From positions 1 to 64,000 of the forward strand of contig NZ_LQOL01000059.1 in the NCBI RefSeq assembly GCF_002101555.1: a stretch of 64,000 bases of DNA, given 5' to 3'. The notes beneath the pieces are model-generated. The model had not been told where the DNA came from. It saw nothing but the letters and a program-made list of their open reading frames with translations, and ran no database searches. Numbering within the stretch: position 1 is the first letter of the stretch; each line of letters opens with the position of its first letter. This document shows positions 25,553 through 34,377 of this stretch, piece by piece. Source of the DNA: Mycolicibacterium canariasense. Its GTDB lineage: Bacteria; Actinomycetota; Actinomycetes; Mycobacteriales; Mycobacteriaceae. The translations under genes were made by a program, and so were the position numbers.

Positions 25553-26771
25553 CCCGGCCCGGTATCGCCGATTCGGCGACGGTCGCCGCGGCCAGCGCGG
25601 AAATGGCCAGGCGCACAAGAGCGTTCGCCGGCATGGCGTCGAGCTCGGCGGCGCGGCCGGGCAGTGCGGACGCGTCGCCGGCCCGAACGTCGGCGATCAC
25701 CGCCAGGGCGGCCCGCTCGCGGGTGTCCAGCACACTGTGCCCGGCGTTGGGCAGTTCCACGAGCACCGCGCCCGGAATCAGTCCGGCCACCCGACGGGCC
25801 AGCGCGGGCGGGGTGACCAGGTCATGCCCGCCGGACAGGACCACCGTCGGCCAGCCGAAGCGGGGCATCTCGGCGGTCAGGTCGAAGGGTTCGCCCTCGA
25901 AGTGCAGGCGGTCGGTGTTGGCCTTGCCCAGGCTGGTCGAGGGGTCCAGCGGGAGGCCGTCGGGCACCCCCGCGAAGTCGAGTTCCCGGAACGCGATCCG
26001 GTTCACCAGGTCGTCCTCGCTGTGAAACGGTGCGGTGTGGTGCGTCATCCGCCGCACGATCTTGAGCGCGGACCAGACCCAGGTCCGCCCACTGAGCAAC
26101 AGATCGATCTGGCGCCCCAACAGCCCGGCGCCGCCGTAGCCGTACAACGCGCCGGCCACCTGCCCGTCGGCGTCGCGCAGGACGCGCTCGTCGAGCAACT
26201 TGCGCACCTTGGGTGCCAGGTCTGCGGTCTCCGGATCGGCACCGTGGAGCAGCAGGCCACGGATCGCGGCCCGCATGTACTCGATGTCGTGCGCCGACAA
26301 CACCGGCGAATCGAGCACCATCTGCGCCACCCGGTGCGGATGGCGTGCGCCGAGTCCGGCCGCCAGGTACGTGCCGTACGAGGTGCCGTACACCAGCGCC
26401 GAACCGACGCCGGCGTCGTCGAGCACGGCGGCGATATCGTCGATGACCTGCTCGACGGTGATCGCCTCCGGTGGTAGGTCGGCACCGGCGTCGTCGTGCC
26501 GGGACAACCCCACCCCGCGGTGCTCGACCATGATCACGTCCAAGCCGGCAGCCGCGGCGTGCCGGCGCAGCCCCCGGTACGGCGCCACCGACGCCATTCC
26601 CGGTCCGCCGGGGATGACCAGCAGCGGATGCGCCGACTTCAGGCCGGTGCGCACGTAGTACAGGTCGAACTCGCCGGGCTGCCCAGGCGCGATGGGCCGG
26701 CGCACGGGGCGCACACCGGGCAGCCCGGCGAGCCTGTCGTGGGCCCGGCGGCGTTTCGCGGTCATGGTCAT
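25539..26771 (-). CDS. Alpha/beta hydrolase, proline-iminopeptidase-like
   Basis: A 410-residue hydrolase with the GGPG oxyanion motif (55-58), EHRGVGLS, and the nucleophile elbow GTSYGT with Ser131. GHDLVTPP and NAGHSVLD supply the likely Asp and His of the triad. The GGPG plus a large cap domain is typical of the proline iminopeptidase/tripeptidyl aminopeptidase group. It lies convergent to oppA with overlapping 3' ends, so a role in trimming imported peptides is plausible but unproven. No signal peptide, so probably cytosolic. Confidence 0.8.
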   Translation of the reverse strand: MTMTAKRRRAHDRLAGLPGVRPVRRPIAPGQPGEFDLYYVRTGLKSAHPLLVIPGGPGMASVAPYRGLRRHAAAAGLDVIMVEHRGVGLSRHDDAGADLPPEAITVEQVIDDIAAVLDDAGVGSALVYGTSYGTYLAAGLGARHPHRVAQMVLDSPVLSAHDIEYMRAAIRGLLLHGADPETADLAPKVRKLLDERVLRDADGQVAGALYGYGGAGLLGRQIDLLLSGRTWVWSALKIVRRMTHHTAPFHSEDDLVNRIAFRELDFAGVPDGLPLDPSTSLGKANTDRLHFEGEPFDLTAEMPRFGWPTVVLSGGHDLVTPPALARRVAGLIPGAVLVELPNAGHSVLDTRERAALAVIADVRAGDASALPGRAAELDAMPANALVRLAISALAAATVAESAIPGRVRAS

Positions 26772-26861
26772 CGTGCCTTATTGTGCCCTGCCGTCATTCT
26801 TAGGTTCGCGGTGATCGCAAGCAGTGCGGCGAGGCCGGTTCACTCGGTACTACTTGTCGGC

Positions 26862-28064
26862 ATGACCACCGTGGAAAACACCTCCCGGATCCTGCCCGGA
26901 TCACCCGAATGGACCGAGTTGCTCACCCGCATCGGTTCCGGCGCCAAAGACCGAGACCTGAACGACGAGAATCCTTTTGACCAAGTCGCCGCCCTGAAGC
27001 GGGCCGGATTCGGCACACTGCGCCTGCCCGCCGAACTCGGCGGTGCCGAATTGACGGTGCCGCAACTTTTCTCCGCCGTCATCGACGTTGCCCGCGCGGA
27101 TCCCATTGTCGCGCACATTTTCCGGGCGCATTTCTGGTTCGTCGAAGAGCGGTTGCGTTCCCAGGACCTGCGCTGGCTGGACCGGGTCGCCGAGGGCAAG
27201 ACGTTCGGCAACGCGTTCAGCGAGAAGGGCAGCCTGGCGGTCGGCAGCCTGGTGTTCAACACCCGGCTGCTGCCCGCCGCCGACGGCCGTTACCGGCTGG
27301 ACGGCGAGAAGTACTACAGCACCGGCTCACTGTTCTCCGACTATCTGACCGTCACCGCGACCACCGATCACGATTCGGTGGCCACCGTGGTGCTGCCCAC
27401 CGACCGTGCCGGCGTCAAGCTGATCGACGACTGGGACGGGTTCGGCCAGCGCCGCACCGGTACCGGCACCACCACGTTCAGCGGTGTCGCGATCGCCGCC
27501 GACGAGGTGCTCAGCGACACCCCATACGACGCGCAGCCCACGCCGACGGTGCAGTACGCGTCGCTGCAGCTGTACATCCACGCCATCGTCGCCGGCATCC
27601 TGCAGGCCGTGGTGGACGACGGTGTGGCCCTGCTGCGGTCACGGGCGCGCAGTTTCAGCCATGCGGTGACCGATAAGCCGATCGACGATCCGCTGTTGCA
27701 GCGACAGCTCGGCGAACTGGCCAGCACGGCGTACATCGCGCGGACCGCGGTGCTGGATGCGGCCGCCGCGATCGCCGCGGCCAACGCATCCGAGGTCGAC
27801 GGGGTGCCCGACGCCGATCTGGCCGCCGAGGCTCAGCTCAAGTCGGCCAAGGTGAAGGTGCACCTGGACGACGTCGCCCCCGAGGCGGCCACCCGGCTGT
27901 TGGAGCTCGGCGGGGCCAGCGCGTCCAGCCGGGCCCGCAACCTCGACCGGCACTGGCGCAACATCCGCACCATCACCTTGCACAACCCGGTGGGCCTCAA
28001 GGCCCGCGCCATTGGCCAGCAGCTGCTGCACGGCACCCCGGTCCCGGCCAACGCGTACTTCTGA
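26862..28064 (+). CDS. Acyl-CoA-dehydrogenase-fold flavin monooxygenase (DszC/SfnB-like)
   Basis: A 400-residue flavoprotein with the three-part acyl-CoA dehydrogenase fold: helical N-domain (FDQVAALKRAGFGTLRLPAELGG), central beta domain (TFGNAFSEKGS, YRLDGEKYYSTGSLFSDYLTV) and helical C-domain. The usual catalytic Glu of fatty-acyl dehydrogenases is not evident; the sequence resembles DszC, SfnB and other monooxygenases using reduced FMN for organosulfur or N-hydroxylation. ATG 26862 is preceded by a spacer divergent from the hydrolase. The next gene downstream is a decayed NtaA/DszA-type monooxygenase, the usual partner class, which supports an organosulfur role. A 24-bp palindrome follows the stop. 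Confidence 0.75.
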   Translation: MTTVENTSRILPGSPEWTELLTRIGSGAKDRDLNDENPFDQVAALKRAGFGTLRLPAELGGAELTVPQLFSAVIDVARADPIVAHIFRAHFWFVEERLRSQDLRWLDRVAEGKTFGNAFSEKGSLAVGSLVFNTRLLPAADGRYRLDGEKYYSTGSLFSDYLTVTATTDHDSVATVVLPTDRAGVKLIDDWDGFGQRRTGTGTTTFSGVAIAADEVLSDTPYDAQPTPTVQYASLQLYIHAIVAGILQAVVDDGVALLRSRARSFSHAVTDKPIDDPLLQRQLGELASTAYIARTAVLDAAAAIAAANASEVDGVPDADLAAEAQLKSAKVKVHLDDVAPEAATRLLELGGASASSRARNLDRHWRNIRTITLHNPVGLKARAIGQQLLHGTPVPANAYF

Positions 28065-28068
28065 GAGC

Positions 28069-28117
28069 GATTTGTGCACGTTTGGTCACGCCAGGCGTGA
28101 CCAAACGTGCACAAATC
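28069..28117. repeat. 49-nt near-perfect palindrome (24-bp stem, 1-nt centre)
   Basis: Bases 28069-28092 are the exact reverse complement of 28094-28117, with a single A between them. It begins 4 nt after the stop of the DszC-like gene and ends 25 nt before the decayed monooxygenase. It can act as a strong transcription terminator. The length and perfection are greater than a terminator needs, so it could also be a dispersed palindromic repeat. Confidence 0.8.
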
Positions 28118-28142
28118 ACTGGGAAAGGACCCCAGCACCACC

Positions 28143-28735
28143 ATGACCCGGCAGTTGCACCTCGGCGGCTTCCAGATCGCCTCGCAGGTCACTCACAGTC
28201 ACGCCGCCTGGCGGCACCCAGGCCACCGCCACCCTGGATCCGTCCATCGTGGCGGCCAGCATCGGCGCCGTCACCAGCAAGCTGGGCGTGGCGATCACCA
28301 AGTCCGCCACCTACTTTCACCCGTACCAGCTAGCCCGCATCTTCGCCAGCCTGGACCACATCACCCGGGGCCGGGTGATGTGGAACATCGTCACCTCATT
28401 GTCCCAGAGCGAGGCGCAGAACTTCGGCCAACCGGGACAACCTGACGCTGCGCGATATCGGCAAGTGGTACGCCCAGGGTGTGCTGCTGCCGCAGTACGT
28501 CGGCACGGCCGCCCAGGTCGCCGATCAGATCGAGGAGTCGTTCCGCGCCGGTGAGGCCGACGGGGTCATGGTGTCGGCGGCCCAAAGCCCGGGCACCTTC
28601 AACGATTTCGTGGACTACGTGGTGCCGGAACTGCAGCGCCGCGGCCTGTTCCGAACCGAGTACCAGGGCGATACGCTGCGCGATCACCTGGGCCTGAGCT
28701 CGACCACCGAGCGCGTGGCGCACGCGGTCGCGTAA
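28143..28735 (+). pseudogene. Decayed LLM-class flavin monooxygenase (NtaA/SnaA/DszA family)
   Basis: Three family segments are in three different frames. Frame a begins with ATG 28143 (MTRQLHLGGFQIASQVTHSH, then AAWRHP). Frame b carries LDPSIVAASIGAVTSKLG and IFASLDHITRGRVMWNIVTS through SEAQNFG, to about 28430. Frame c carries NLTLRDIGKWYAQG, LLPQYVGTAAQVADQIEESF and VPELQRRGLFRTEYQGDTLR, to TAA 28733-28735. Intact members are about 430-460 residues; only about 195 codons remain, so two deletions are inferred, one after AAWRHP and a larger one after NFG. The active enzyme would have used FMNH2 to oxidise organosulfur or aminocarboxylate compounds and would match the intact DszC-like gene upstream. 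Confidence 0.85.
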
Positions 28736-28747
28736 CCGGCGGGGACG

Positions 28748-31366
28748 TCAGGCGGTCAGTTCGATCAGGTGCGAGTCGGCGATGCCGGCGTACCGGTCCG
28801 GGTCGCAGGTCAACACGATCACCTGACCGTCGCCGGCCACCGAATCGAAAACCGCCGCCATCTTGGTCAGCCGGTCGGGATCGCTGAAGCCCAGCGCGTC
28901 GTCGATGACCACCGGCACGGTGTCCTCCTTGGCCACCAGCGACGCGCACGCCAGTCGGGCCACGATCCCGATCTGCTCCTTGGCGCCACCGGACAGGGAT
29001 TCGTAGCCGACGGTCCGGCCGCCCACGGTACGGCTGCAGATGCGCAACGAGCTGTCGATGTCGACCTCGAAGTCGGCACCGAACACCATGCGGCCCAGTC
29101 GCTCGATCTCACCGCGGAACGGCTCGATATAGCGCAGCCGTGCCGACTCCCGATGCCGCATCATGACCGAGCGCAGCAATTCCGCGGCCCGGGCCCGGCG
29201 CTCGATGCGCTGGTACTCCGAGTGCGCGTAGGCACGTTCGGACTCGGCGGCGTCGAGGGCACCCTTGCGTCCCTGCGTGCCGTACAGCCGCAGGGCGGTG
29301 GCGACGTCGGCCAGTTCCGCGGCCGCGGCCGCCCGGTCCCGCTGGGCGGCCTGCGCGGCGGCGGTGGCTTCGGCCAGCGCCGTGGTCACCGCATCCGGTT
29401 GGGCCGCAGCGAGTTCGGCGTCCAGGGTGGCCACCGCGGCCGCCGCCGCCCTGGCGTGGTCGGCATCCGCCTCGGCGCGCTGACGCAACACGTCGTCGGC
29501 GGCCAGCACGCGCTCGCCGGCGAGGCGTTCGGTCGCGGCGGACAGTTCGGCCTGCGCAGCGGCCAGCTTCTCGCGCAACACACTGGCCGCGACCGTCGCG
29601 TCGTGCAGGCGGGTGCCCAGCCCGGCCGCCAGGCCGCGTAGTTCCTGGGCCGTGCGTCCGGCTTGTGCAGCCGCCGCCACCGCGGCGTCGAGCTCGGCCC
29701 TGGCCGCGTCGATATCGCCTTCGGGATGCGCTTCCCCGGCACACAGCGCCCGGTGCCGGGCCCGCAACTGCTCCGGCGTCTCGTCGCCGGTGAGCGCATC
29801 CACGGTGGCGCGCAACCGGTCCCGCGCGGCGGTGAGTTCGGCGCGCCGAGCGTGCAATGCACGGGCGGCCGCGGCGTCCGCGGCATCGCAACGCCGCAGC
29901 ACCTCGGCCAGCGCCGCGCGGGCTGCCTCGAGCGCGGCCGCGGTGTCCACCGCGTCGGCGCCCGGGACCACCCGTGCCGACAGCACCCCGGCGACGTCGA
30001 TCTCGGTCGGCTCGGCGATGCCCGCCGACCACCGCTGGCCCGCGACCAGCACCATGCTCTGCTGGCCGGCGCGCACCTCAAGGTCGGCCAGCGCGACGAG
30101 TTCGACATGGGCCGAAGCGAGTTCGGCGCGGTCGGCCGCGCGTTCGACGGCCCGTTCGGCGGCCTCGACCTCACGCAGCAGGGCGTCGGTGATGACGATC
30201 GGCGCCAACTCGGTGCCGAGCTTCTCCAGTTCGGCCGCGGCGGCGTCCAGGCGAGCCAACCGGGTGGCCAGCCGCGCCGCTTCGTCACGCGCGGCGAGCG
30301 CCGCCACCACGCCCCGAGCGGCCTCCAGCCGAGCCCGGCCGGCCTCGGCCTCGGCCTCCGCGGCGACCGCGGCCTGCTCGGCATCGGCGTGTTCGTCGCG
30401 CAGCGCGGCCTGCGCCCGGGCCGACTCAGCCGCGGTGGAGATCAATTCGGCTGCCGCGACGGATCTTTCGTCGATTTCGGCGCGCAGCCGGTCACGCTCG
30501 GCGACTGCGGCGGCCGACATCCCGGACGTCGCCTTGGCGGCGTCGGCGATCAGCGCCGCCTTGTCCCGCGCCGCGGAGAGCCGCTGCACGACCGCCGCGG
30601 CCTCCCGCGCTGCGGCCAGTCTGGTCTCCGCGGCCTCGACCTGAGTTGTCCGTTCGGCCACCGTGGCGGTGAGCGCCTCGTGCCGGCCGACGGCGTGGTC
30701 GACCTCGGCCACCGCGGCGGCACAGCTGGACACCGCCTCATCGGCCTGGCGCAGTCGGGCGATGGCCGCCGCCCACTCCCCGGTCGGGCGGCCGGTCTGG
30801 GTGAAATAGGCGAGGTATTCGGCATCGATGCGGTCGACGAGCAGCGGGTCGGCGTCCCCGGCGGGCCCGGCGTCGTCGCCGGTACCGGCCGCCACATCCA
30901 ATGCCCGCGACAGCGCGTCGCAACCGGACAGATCCACCGGTGCGGTCGCGGTCGCCTGCAGCACCCGCTGCGCCTGCCACAACGCGGTGTCCACGGTCTC
31001 GTCCAGCATGGCCAGCACCCGCTCGTGTGCCTCGTCGCCGGTGAGCTGCTCACGGCGCGGGGACAGCACGGTGAGCTCCGTCTCGGCACGCTTGTGGAAG
31101 CGTTTGCGGTAGACGAAACGATATGACCCGGTGGAGATTTCGGCGATCACCTCGGATCCGACGTCGGCGTGCGTGGGTTTGACGGCCTTGACCTCTTTCT
31201 TGGCCGACCGATCCTTGGCCATCAGCAGCAGGTCCAGTGCCTCGATCATCGAGGATTTGCCGATCTCGTTGGCGCCGCTGATCACCACGACGCCGCGGTC
31301 GGGGAACTCGATCTCGCGGTGCGCCACTCCGCGGTAATTGACGAGCGTCAGCCGGTGCAGCTTCAT
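28748..31366 (-). CDS. SMC/SbcC-like AAA ATPase (Rv1278-like)
   Basis: An 872-residue protein of the SbcC/RecN/SMC type. The N-terminal Walker A GANEIGKS is at 31-38. A very long Ala/Glu/Arg-rich coiled-coil middle (about 180-720) follows, and the C-terminal LSGGAKEQ signature plus VVIDDALGFSDPD Walker B closes the ATPase head. No CXXC zinc hook is obvious at the middle of the coil, unlike classical SbcC. The ATG overlaps the stop of the metallophosphoesterase gene (ATGA), so the pair forms an SbcCD-like complex, probably for DNA end or hairpin processing. The order matches M. tuberculosis Rv1277-Rv1278 as recalled. Confidence 0.87.
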   Translation of the reverse strand: MKLHRLTLVNYRGVAHREIEFPDRGVVVISGANEIGKSSMIEALDLLLMAKDRSAKKEVKAVKPTHADVGSEVIAEISTGSYRFVYRKRFHKRAETELTVLSPRREQLTGDEAHERVLAMLDETVDTALWQAQRVLQATATAPVDLSGCDALSRALDVAAGTGDDAGPAGDADPLLVDRIDAEYLAYFTQTGRPTGEWAAAIARLRQADEAVSSCAAAVAEVDHAVGRHEALTATVAERTTQVEAAETRLAAAREAAAVVQRLSAARDKAALIADAAKATSGMSAAAVAERDRLRAEIDERSVAAAELISTAAESARAQAALRDEHADAEQAAVAAEAEAEAGRARLEAARGVVAALAARDEAARLATRLARLDAAAAELEKLGTELAPIVITDALLREVEAAERAVERAADRAELASAHVELVALADLEVRAGQQSMVLVAGQRWSAGIAEPTEIDVAGVLSARVVPGADAVDTAAALEAARAALAEVLRRCDAADAAAARALHARRAELTAARDRLRATVDALTGDETPEQLRARHRALCAGEAHPEGDIDAARAELDAAVAAAAQAGRTAQELRGLAAGLGTRLHDATVAASVLREKLAAAQAELSAATERLAGERVLAADDVLRQRAEADADHARAAAAAVATLDAELAAAQPDAVTTALAEATAAAQAAQRDRAAAAAELADVATALRLYGTQGRKGALDAAESERAYAHSEYQRIERRARAAELLRSVMMRHRESARLRYIEPFRGEIERLGRMVFGADFEVDIDSSLRICSRTVGGRTVGYESLSGGAKEQIGIVARLACASLVAKEDTVPVVIDDALGFSDPDRLTKMAAVFDSVAGDGQVIVLTCDPDRYAGIADSHLIELTA

Positions 31367-32520
31367 GCCGCGCTCCCCTGCCCACCGGGACCGGCCAGGC
31401 GCAGCAGCAGGGCCAGCGCCGAGCGGGCGTCATCGGCGTCGGCGCCGTCGGTGCGGGCGGTGGCCATCAGCTCCTGCACCGCGCCCGCGGCGAAGCCGCC
31501 GATAGACAGGTCGTCGAATTCACCATCGGCCGGAATCACCGCGATGTCGGTGTGCCGCTCCCACAGTCGCAGTGACGCGAACAACCGGGCGTAGCGGTCC
31601 AGGCAGGCGTCGAGCTTGGCCTTGTCGGTGACGGTGAGAGAACCGGTGAGCACCATCCGCACCACGGTGCGGTCCTTGTCGGGCAGCTGGTCCAGGTTGA
31701 TGTCCAGTCCGGCGATATCACGGTCGTCGTCCACCTGGTGGCGCAACGTGACGAAGCGCCACCGCCCCACCCGCCGGGCCTGCACGCGGGCTTCACCCCC
31801 GTCGAGGTCGACCACCAGCACGTGGCCCGGGTCGGCCTCCACGTCGTCGTAGTTGGTGACCTCCGGCGACCCGGAGTACCAGACCCGGCCGGTGTCGCCC
31901 ACTCGGGTGCGGGAGTGCTTGTCCCCCAACGCGACATAGTGCACCGCACCGCGATCCAGCGCGTCGTGCAGGCCGGCCAGCCGGATGAGCGACGGTTTGG
32001 CCGGGTCGGGATCCAGGAGGTCGACCCCGCCGTGCGCGACGAGTACCCGCAGCGTGCCGTCGGCAGGCAGCGACTGCAGCACCGCACCGGCCAGGTCGGT
32101 GGTCGGTGCCTTGGAACGCCAAGGGGCCGCGACGATCTCCAGACCGGGCCGCACCTCGAACACGCCGTCACGGTCGAGCACCGTGACATTGTCCGGGCGC
32201 TCGGCGAGGAACAGTTCGCTGGTGTAGACGGACCCGGCGTCCAGCGGGTCGTGGTTGCCCGGCAGCAGATAGACCGGAACGCCGATGGCCCGCATGGCCT
32301 CCAGCGACTTGCTGACCTCGGCGGGAGCGAGCTGGTTGTGCTCGAACACGTCACCGGCGACCACCACGAACTCCGCGCCCGTCTCGGCGGCCAGCGCACC
32401 GAGTCCGGCCACGGCCTCCCGGCGCGCCGCGGAATAGCGGTGCTGGGCGTCGGCGCCGCCGGCATTGAGGAAGTGCCGGGTCATACCGAGCTGCCAGTCG
32501 GCGGTGTGGATGAAGCGCAT
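31363..32520 (-). CDS. SbcD/Mre11-like metallophosphoesterase (Rv1277-like)
   Basis: A 385-residue calcineurin-type phosphoesterase. Metal-binding motifs are in order: HTADWQLG (5-12, with Asp8), VVAGDVFEHN, LLPGNHDPLD, and later VLVAHGG and ALGDKHSR. The usual DxH of motif I appears here as DWQ, as in some Mre11-like proteins. It is coupled by a four-base overlap to the SMC-like ATPase gene, with which it probably forms a nuclease complex. It is divergent from the SixA-like phosphatase gene, 66 nt apart. Likely cytosolic and DNA-directed. Confidence 0.88.
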   Translation of the reverse strand: MRFIHTADWQLGMTRHFLNAGGADAQHRYSAARREAVAGLGALAAETGAEFVVVAGDVFEHNQLAPAEVSKSLEAMRAIGVPVYLLPGNHDPLDAGSVYTSELFLAERPDNVTVLDRDGVFEVRPGLEIVAAPWRSKAPTTDLAGAVLQSLPADGTLRVLVAHGGVDLLDPDPAKPSLIRLAGLHDALDRGAVHYVALGDKHSRTRVGDTGRVWYSGSPEVTNYDDVEADPGHVLVVDLDGGEARVQARRVGRWRFVTLRHQVDDDRDIAGLDINLDQLPDKDRTVVRMVLTGSLTVTDKAKLDACLDRYARLFASLRLWERHTDIAVIPADGEFDDLSIGGFAAGAVQELMATARTDGADADDARSALALLLRLAGPGGQGSAA

Positions 32521-32586
32521 GACGGGAGTCTAAGTTCGACCGCCGACAAGTCCGGGGATGCGCGTCGGCATGGTTAGGGTGAACCC

Positions 32587-33090
32587 GTGCGAACCCTCAT
32601 CCTGCTGCGGCACGCCAAGTCGGATTACCCGTCCGGGGTGCCCGACCAGGACCGACCGCTGGCGCCGCGCGGTATCCGCGAGGGCGCGCTGGCCGGGGAC
32701 TGGCTGCGCAAACACGTCCCCGCCGTCGACGCGGTGCTGTGCTCCAGCGCGACACGGACGCGGCAGACCCTGGCCCGCACCGATATCGAGGCGCCGGTGC
32801 AGTACGTCGACCGGCTCTACGACGCCACGCCGGGCATCGTCCTGGCCGAGATCAACCAGGTCGAACAGACCTTTCCGGCCGAGGTACGGACTCTTTTGGT
32901 GATCGGGCACGAGCCGGTGATGTCGTCGCTGGCGCTGGGCCTGGCCGGGGACGGCAGCGCACCCGAGGCGGTCGAGGCCATCGGGCACAAGTATCCGACA
33001 TCGGCGATCGCCGTGCTGCGCACCGAAAAACCATGGAGCGCGCTGGAACTGGACAGCGCCGCGCTGGTCGCGTTTCACGTGCCGCGCTAG
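32587..33090 (+). CDS. SixA-like histidine phosphatase (Rv1276c-like)
   Basis: A 167-residue branch-1 histidine phosphatase. The catalytic His9 lies in LLRHAKSD (the RHG motif with Ala in place of Gly, as in SixA). SSATRTRQT supplies the phosphate-binding Arg, and VIGHEP carries the second His. SixA enzymes remove phosphate from phosphohistidine proteins; the substrate here is not known. GTG 32587 is the start. It is divergent from the phosphoesterase gene and convergent with lprC, as in M. tuberculosis (recalled). Confidence 0.85.
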   Translation: MRTLILLRHAKSDYPSGVPDQDRPLAPRGIREGALAGDWLRKHVPAVDAVLCSSATRTRQTLARTDIEAPVQYVDRLYDATPGIVLAEINQVEQTFPAEVRTLLVIGHEPVMSSLALGLAGDGSAPEAVEAIGHKYPTSAIAVLRTEKPWSALELDSAALVAFHVPR

Positions 33091-33155
33091 CGGCGTGTGT
33101 GCGGACTCATCCGGCGCGACCGGCGCGTCGCGGATGACACCGCACAAACCCGGCT

Positions 33156-33692
33156 CTACGAACTGGTCGCGAGCGTCAGCTCCATCAGCTTGAGCGCCAT
33201 CGCGCACGCGTCGATGCCGGGGGTCTGCGGGTTCACCCACCAGCCGACGACACCGCTGGCGTCGCTGGCCACCCCGCAGGCGCCGTTGGCGGCCGGGTTC
33301 CTCATCACGATGGACGGCACCCCGGCCACCGCGCGGCTCTCCACCTGGTACTTCAGCTTGTCGGCGACCTGCTTCTCGTTGTCCAGGCTGCCCTGCTCGA
33401 ACCAGAACCGGGTGATGTCGATGAGGCCGGCCGGGTTGGCGGCCTGCCAGCGGCAGACCGCGCCGACGAAGGTGCTCTGGATGTCCAGCGGGTCGGCGCC
33501 GACCGTCTTGGCCAGGATGTCCTCGGTGAGGACCTCGCATTCCTTGAGCAGGTTCGGGTAGGTCTTCTGCGAGTCGTTGTTGCGCGGCACGTCACCGGCG
33601 CCGGCCTTGACGGCGGTGCCCTCCACGGTCGACGAGCAGCCGGCCAGCAACGCGGTTGCCGCGGCGAGCACGGCCAGTACGCGACGGCTCAT
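33156..33692 (-). CDS. lprC: Lipoprotein LprC-like (DUF3558 type)
   Basis: A 178-residue exported lipoprotein. The signal peptide ends in the lipobox LLAGC, giving lipidated Cys19. The mature part has the DUF3558-like spacing of cysteines (LLKECEVL, GAVCRW, GACGV and IDACAM) and FVGAVCRWQAANPAGLIDITRFWF. An in-frame extension upstream lies inside lprB; ATG 33692 overlaps the lprB stop (ATGA) and gives a proper signal peptide. The M. tuberculosis LprC (Rv1275, recalled) has similar length. Anchored on the outer face of the membrane; function unknown. Confidence 0.83.
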   Translation of the reverse strand: MSRRVLAVLAAATALLAGCSSTVEGTAVKAGAGDVPRNNDSQKTYPNLLKECEVLTEDILAKTVGADPLDIQSTFVGAVCRWQAANPAGLIDITRFWFEQGSLDNEKQVADKLKYQVESRAVAGVPSIVMRNPAANGACGVASDASGVVGWWVNPQTPGIDACAMALKLMELTLATSS

Positions 33693-34264
33693 TTGGCGTT
33701 CACAATCGATTGACGGGTCAGTTCCTTGGCGACGTCGCACGGATCCGGGTACGGCTTCTCGGCGAAGCTGACGGACCACTCGATGAAGTCGTCGTCGAAC
33801 TGGATGCCGATCTCACACAGGCTCTTGCCGAGCACCGGGTCCTCCCCGACCGCGATGAAGCCGTTACGCCCCTCGATGGTGATGTCGTCGACACTGGCCC
33901 GGGACAGTTCCTCGGTCTTGCGCTCGCGCCCGATCGGGCTGCCGCGGAAGCTGGTGAAGGAGAAGTGCGGGCCGACGATGCCGCCACCGGCCAGCCACTG
34001 GCAGCCCACCGAGTTGCGGGCGGTGTTGACCAGGCCGGTCACCTTGGTCAGCTGTGCGACGGTCTGATCGCTGATGCCGCCGCACTCGGGAAAGATCGGG
34101 CCGTGCTTGGCCGCGGCTGCCGACGCCGTACTGCTGGACGGCACCTGAGGTGAGCTCGGGGCGTCCGAGTCGGAGCAGGCCGCCAGCGCGGCGACGGCAG
34201 CGGTCGCCACGACCAACGTCTTCGCGGGACCGCTGAATCGGCGGTGGCCTCGTCTGGGGGTCAC
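33689..34264 (-). CDS. lprB: Lipoprotein LprB-like (DUF3558 type)
   Basis: A 191-residue lipoprotein with a hydrophobic core (VVATAAVAALAAC) and lipobox ending at Cys30 when GTG 34264 is the start. The frame is open for 15 further codons to 34309, so the start is not certain. The mature protein begins with a Ser/Pro/Ala linker and has a DUF3558 core (FPECGGISDQTVAQLTKVTG, SVGCQWLAGG, CEIGIQFDDD). It is translationally coupled to lprC; both proteins share the same fold type and are probably ancient duplicates. It is divergent from the ABC exporter genes, 113 nt apart. Confidence 0.8.
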   Translation of the reverse strand: MTPRRGHRRFSGPAKTLVVATAAVAALAACSDSDAPSSPQVPSSSTASAAAAKHGPIFPECGGISDQTVAQLTKVTGLVNTARNSVGCQWLAGGGIVGPHFSFTSFRGSPIGRERKTEELSRASVDDITIEGRNGFIAVGEDPVLGKSLCEIGIQFDDDFIEWSVSFAEKPYPDPCDVAKELTRQSIVNAK

Positions 34265-34377
34265 GACATGCACTGTAGCGGCAGCCGGCGCCGAACCGCT
34301 GTCATGCACATTGACCTGCCCTTTCGTGTCCCACGCCCATGACGGGCGGGCACAGGGTGATGTGCGACAGTAGCCAG

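Noticed and set aside
23723..25618. A 631-codon minus-strand open frame antisense to oppA
   Set aside because: OppA is complete with lipobox and family motifs; the opposite frame has no coherent protein features.
29663..31126. A 487-codon plus-strand open frame antisense to the SMC-like ATPase
   Set aside because: No recognisable domain and composition dictated by the Ala/Glu coil codons of the real gene.
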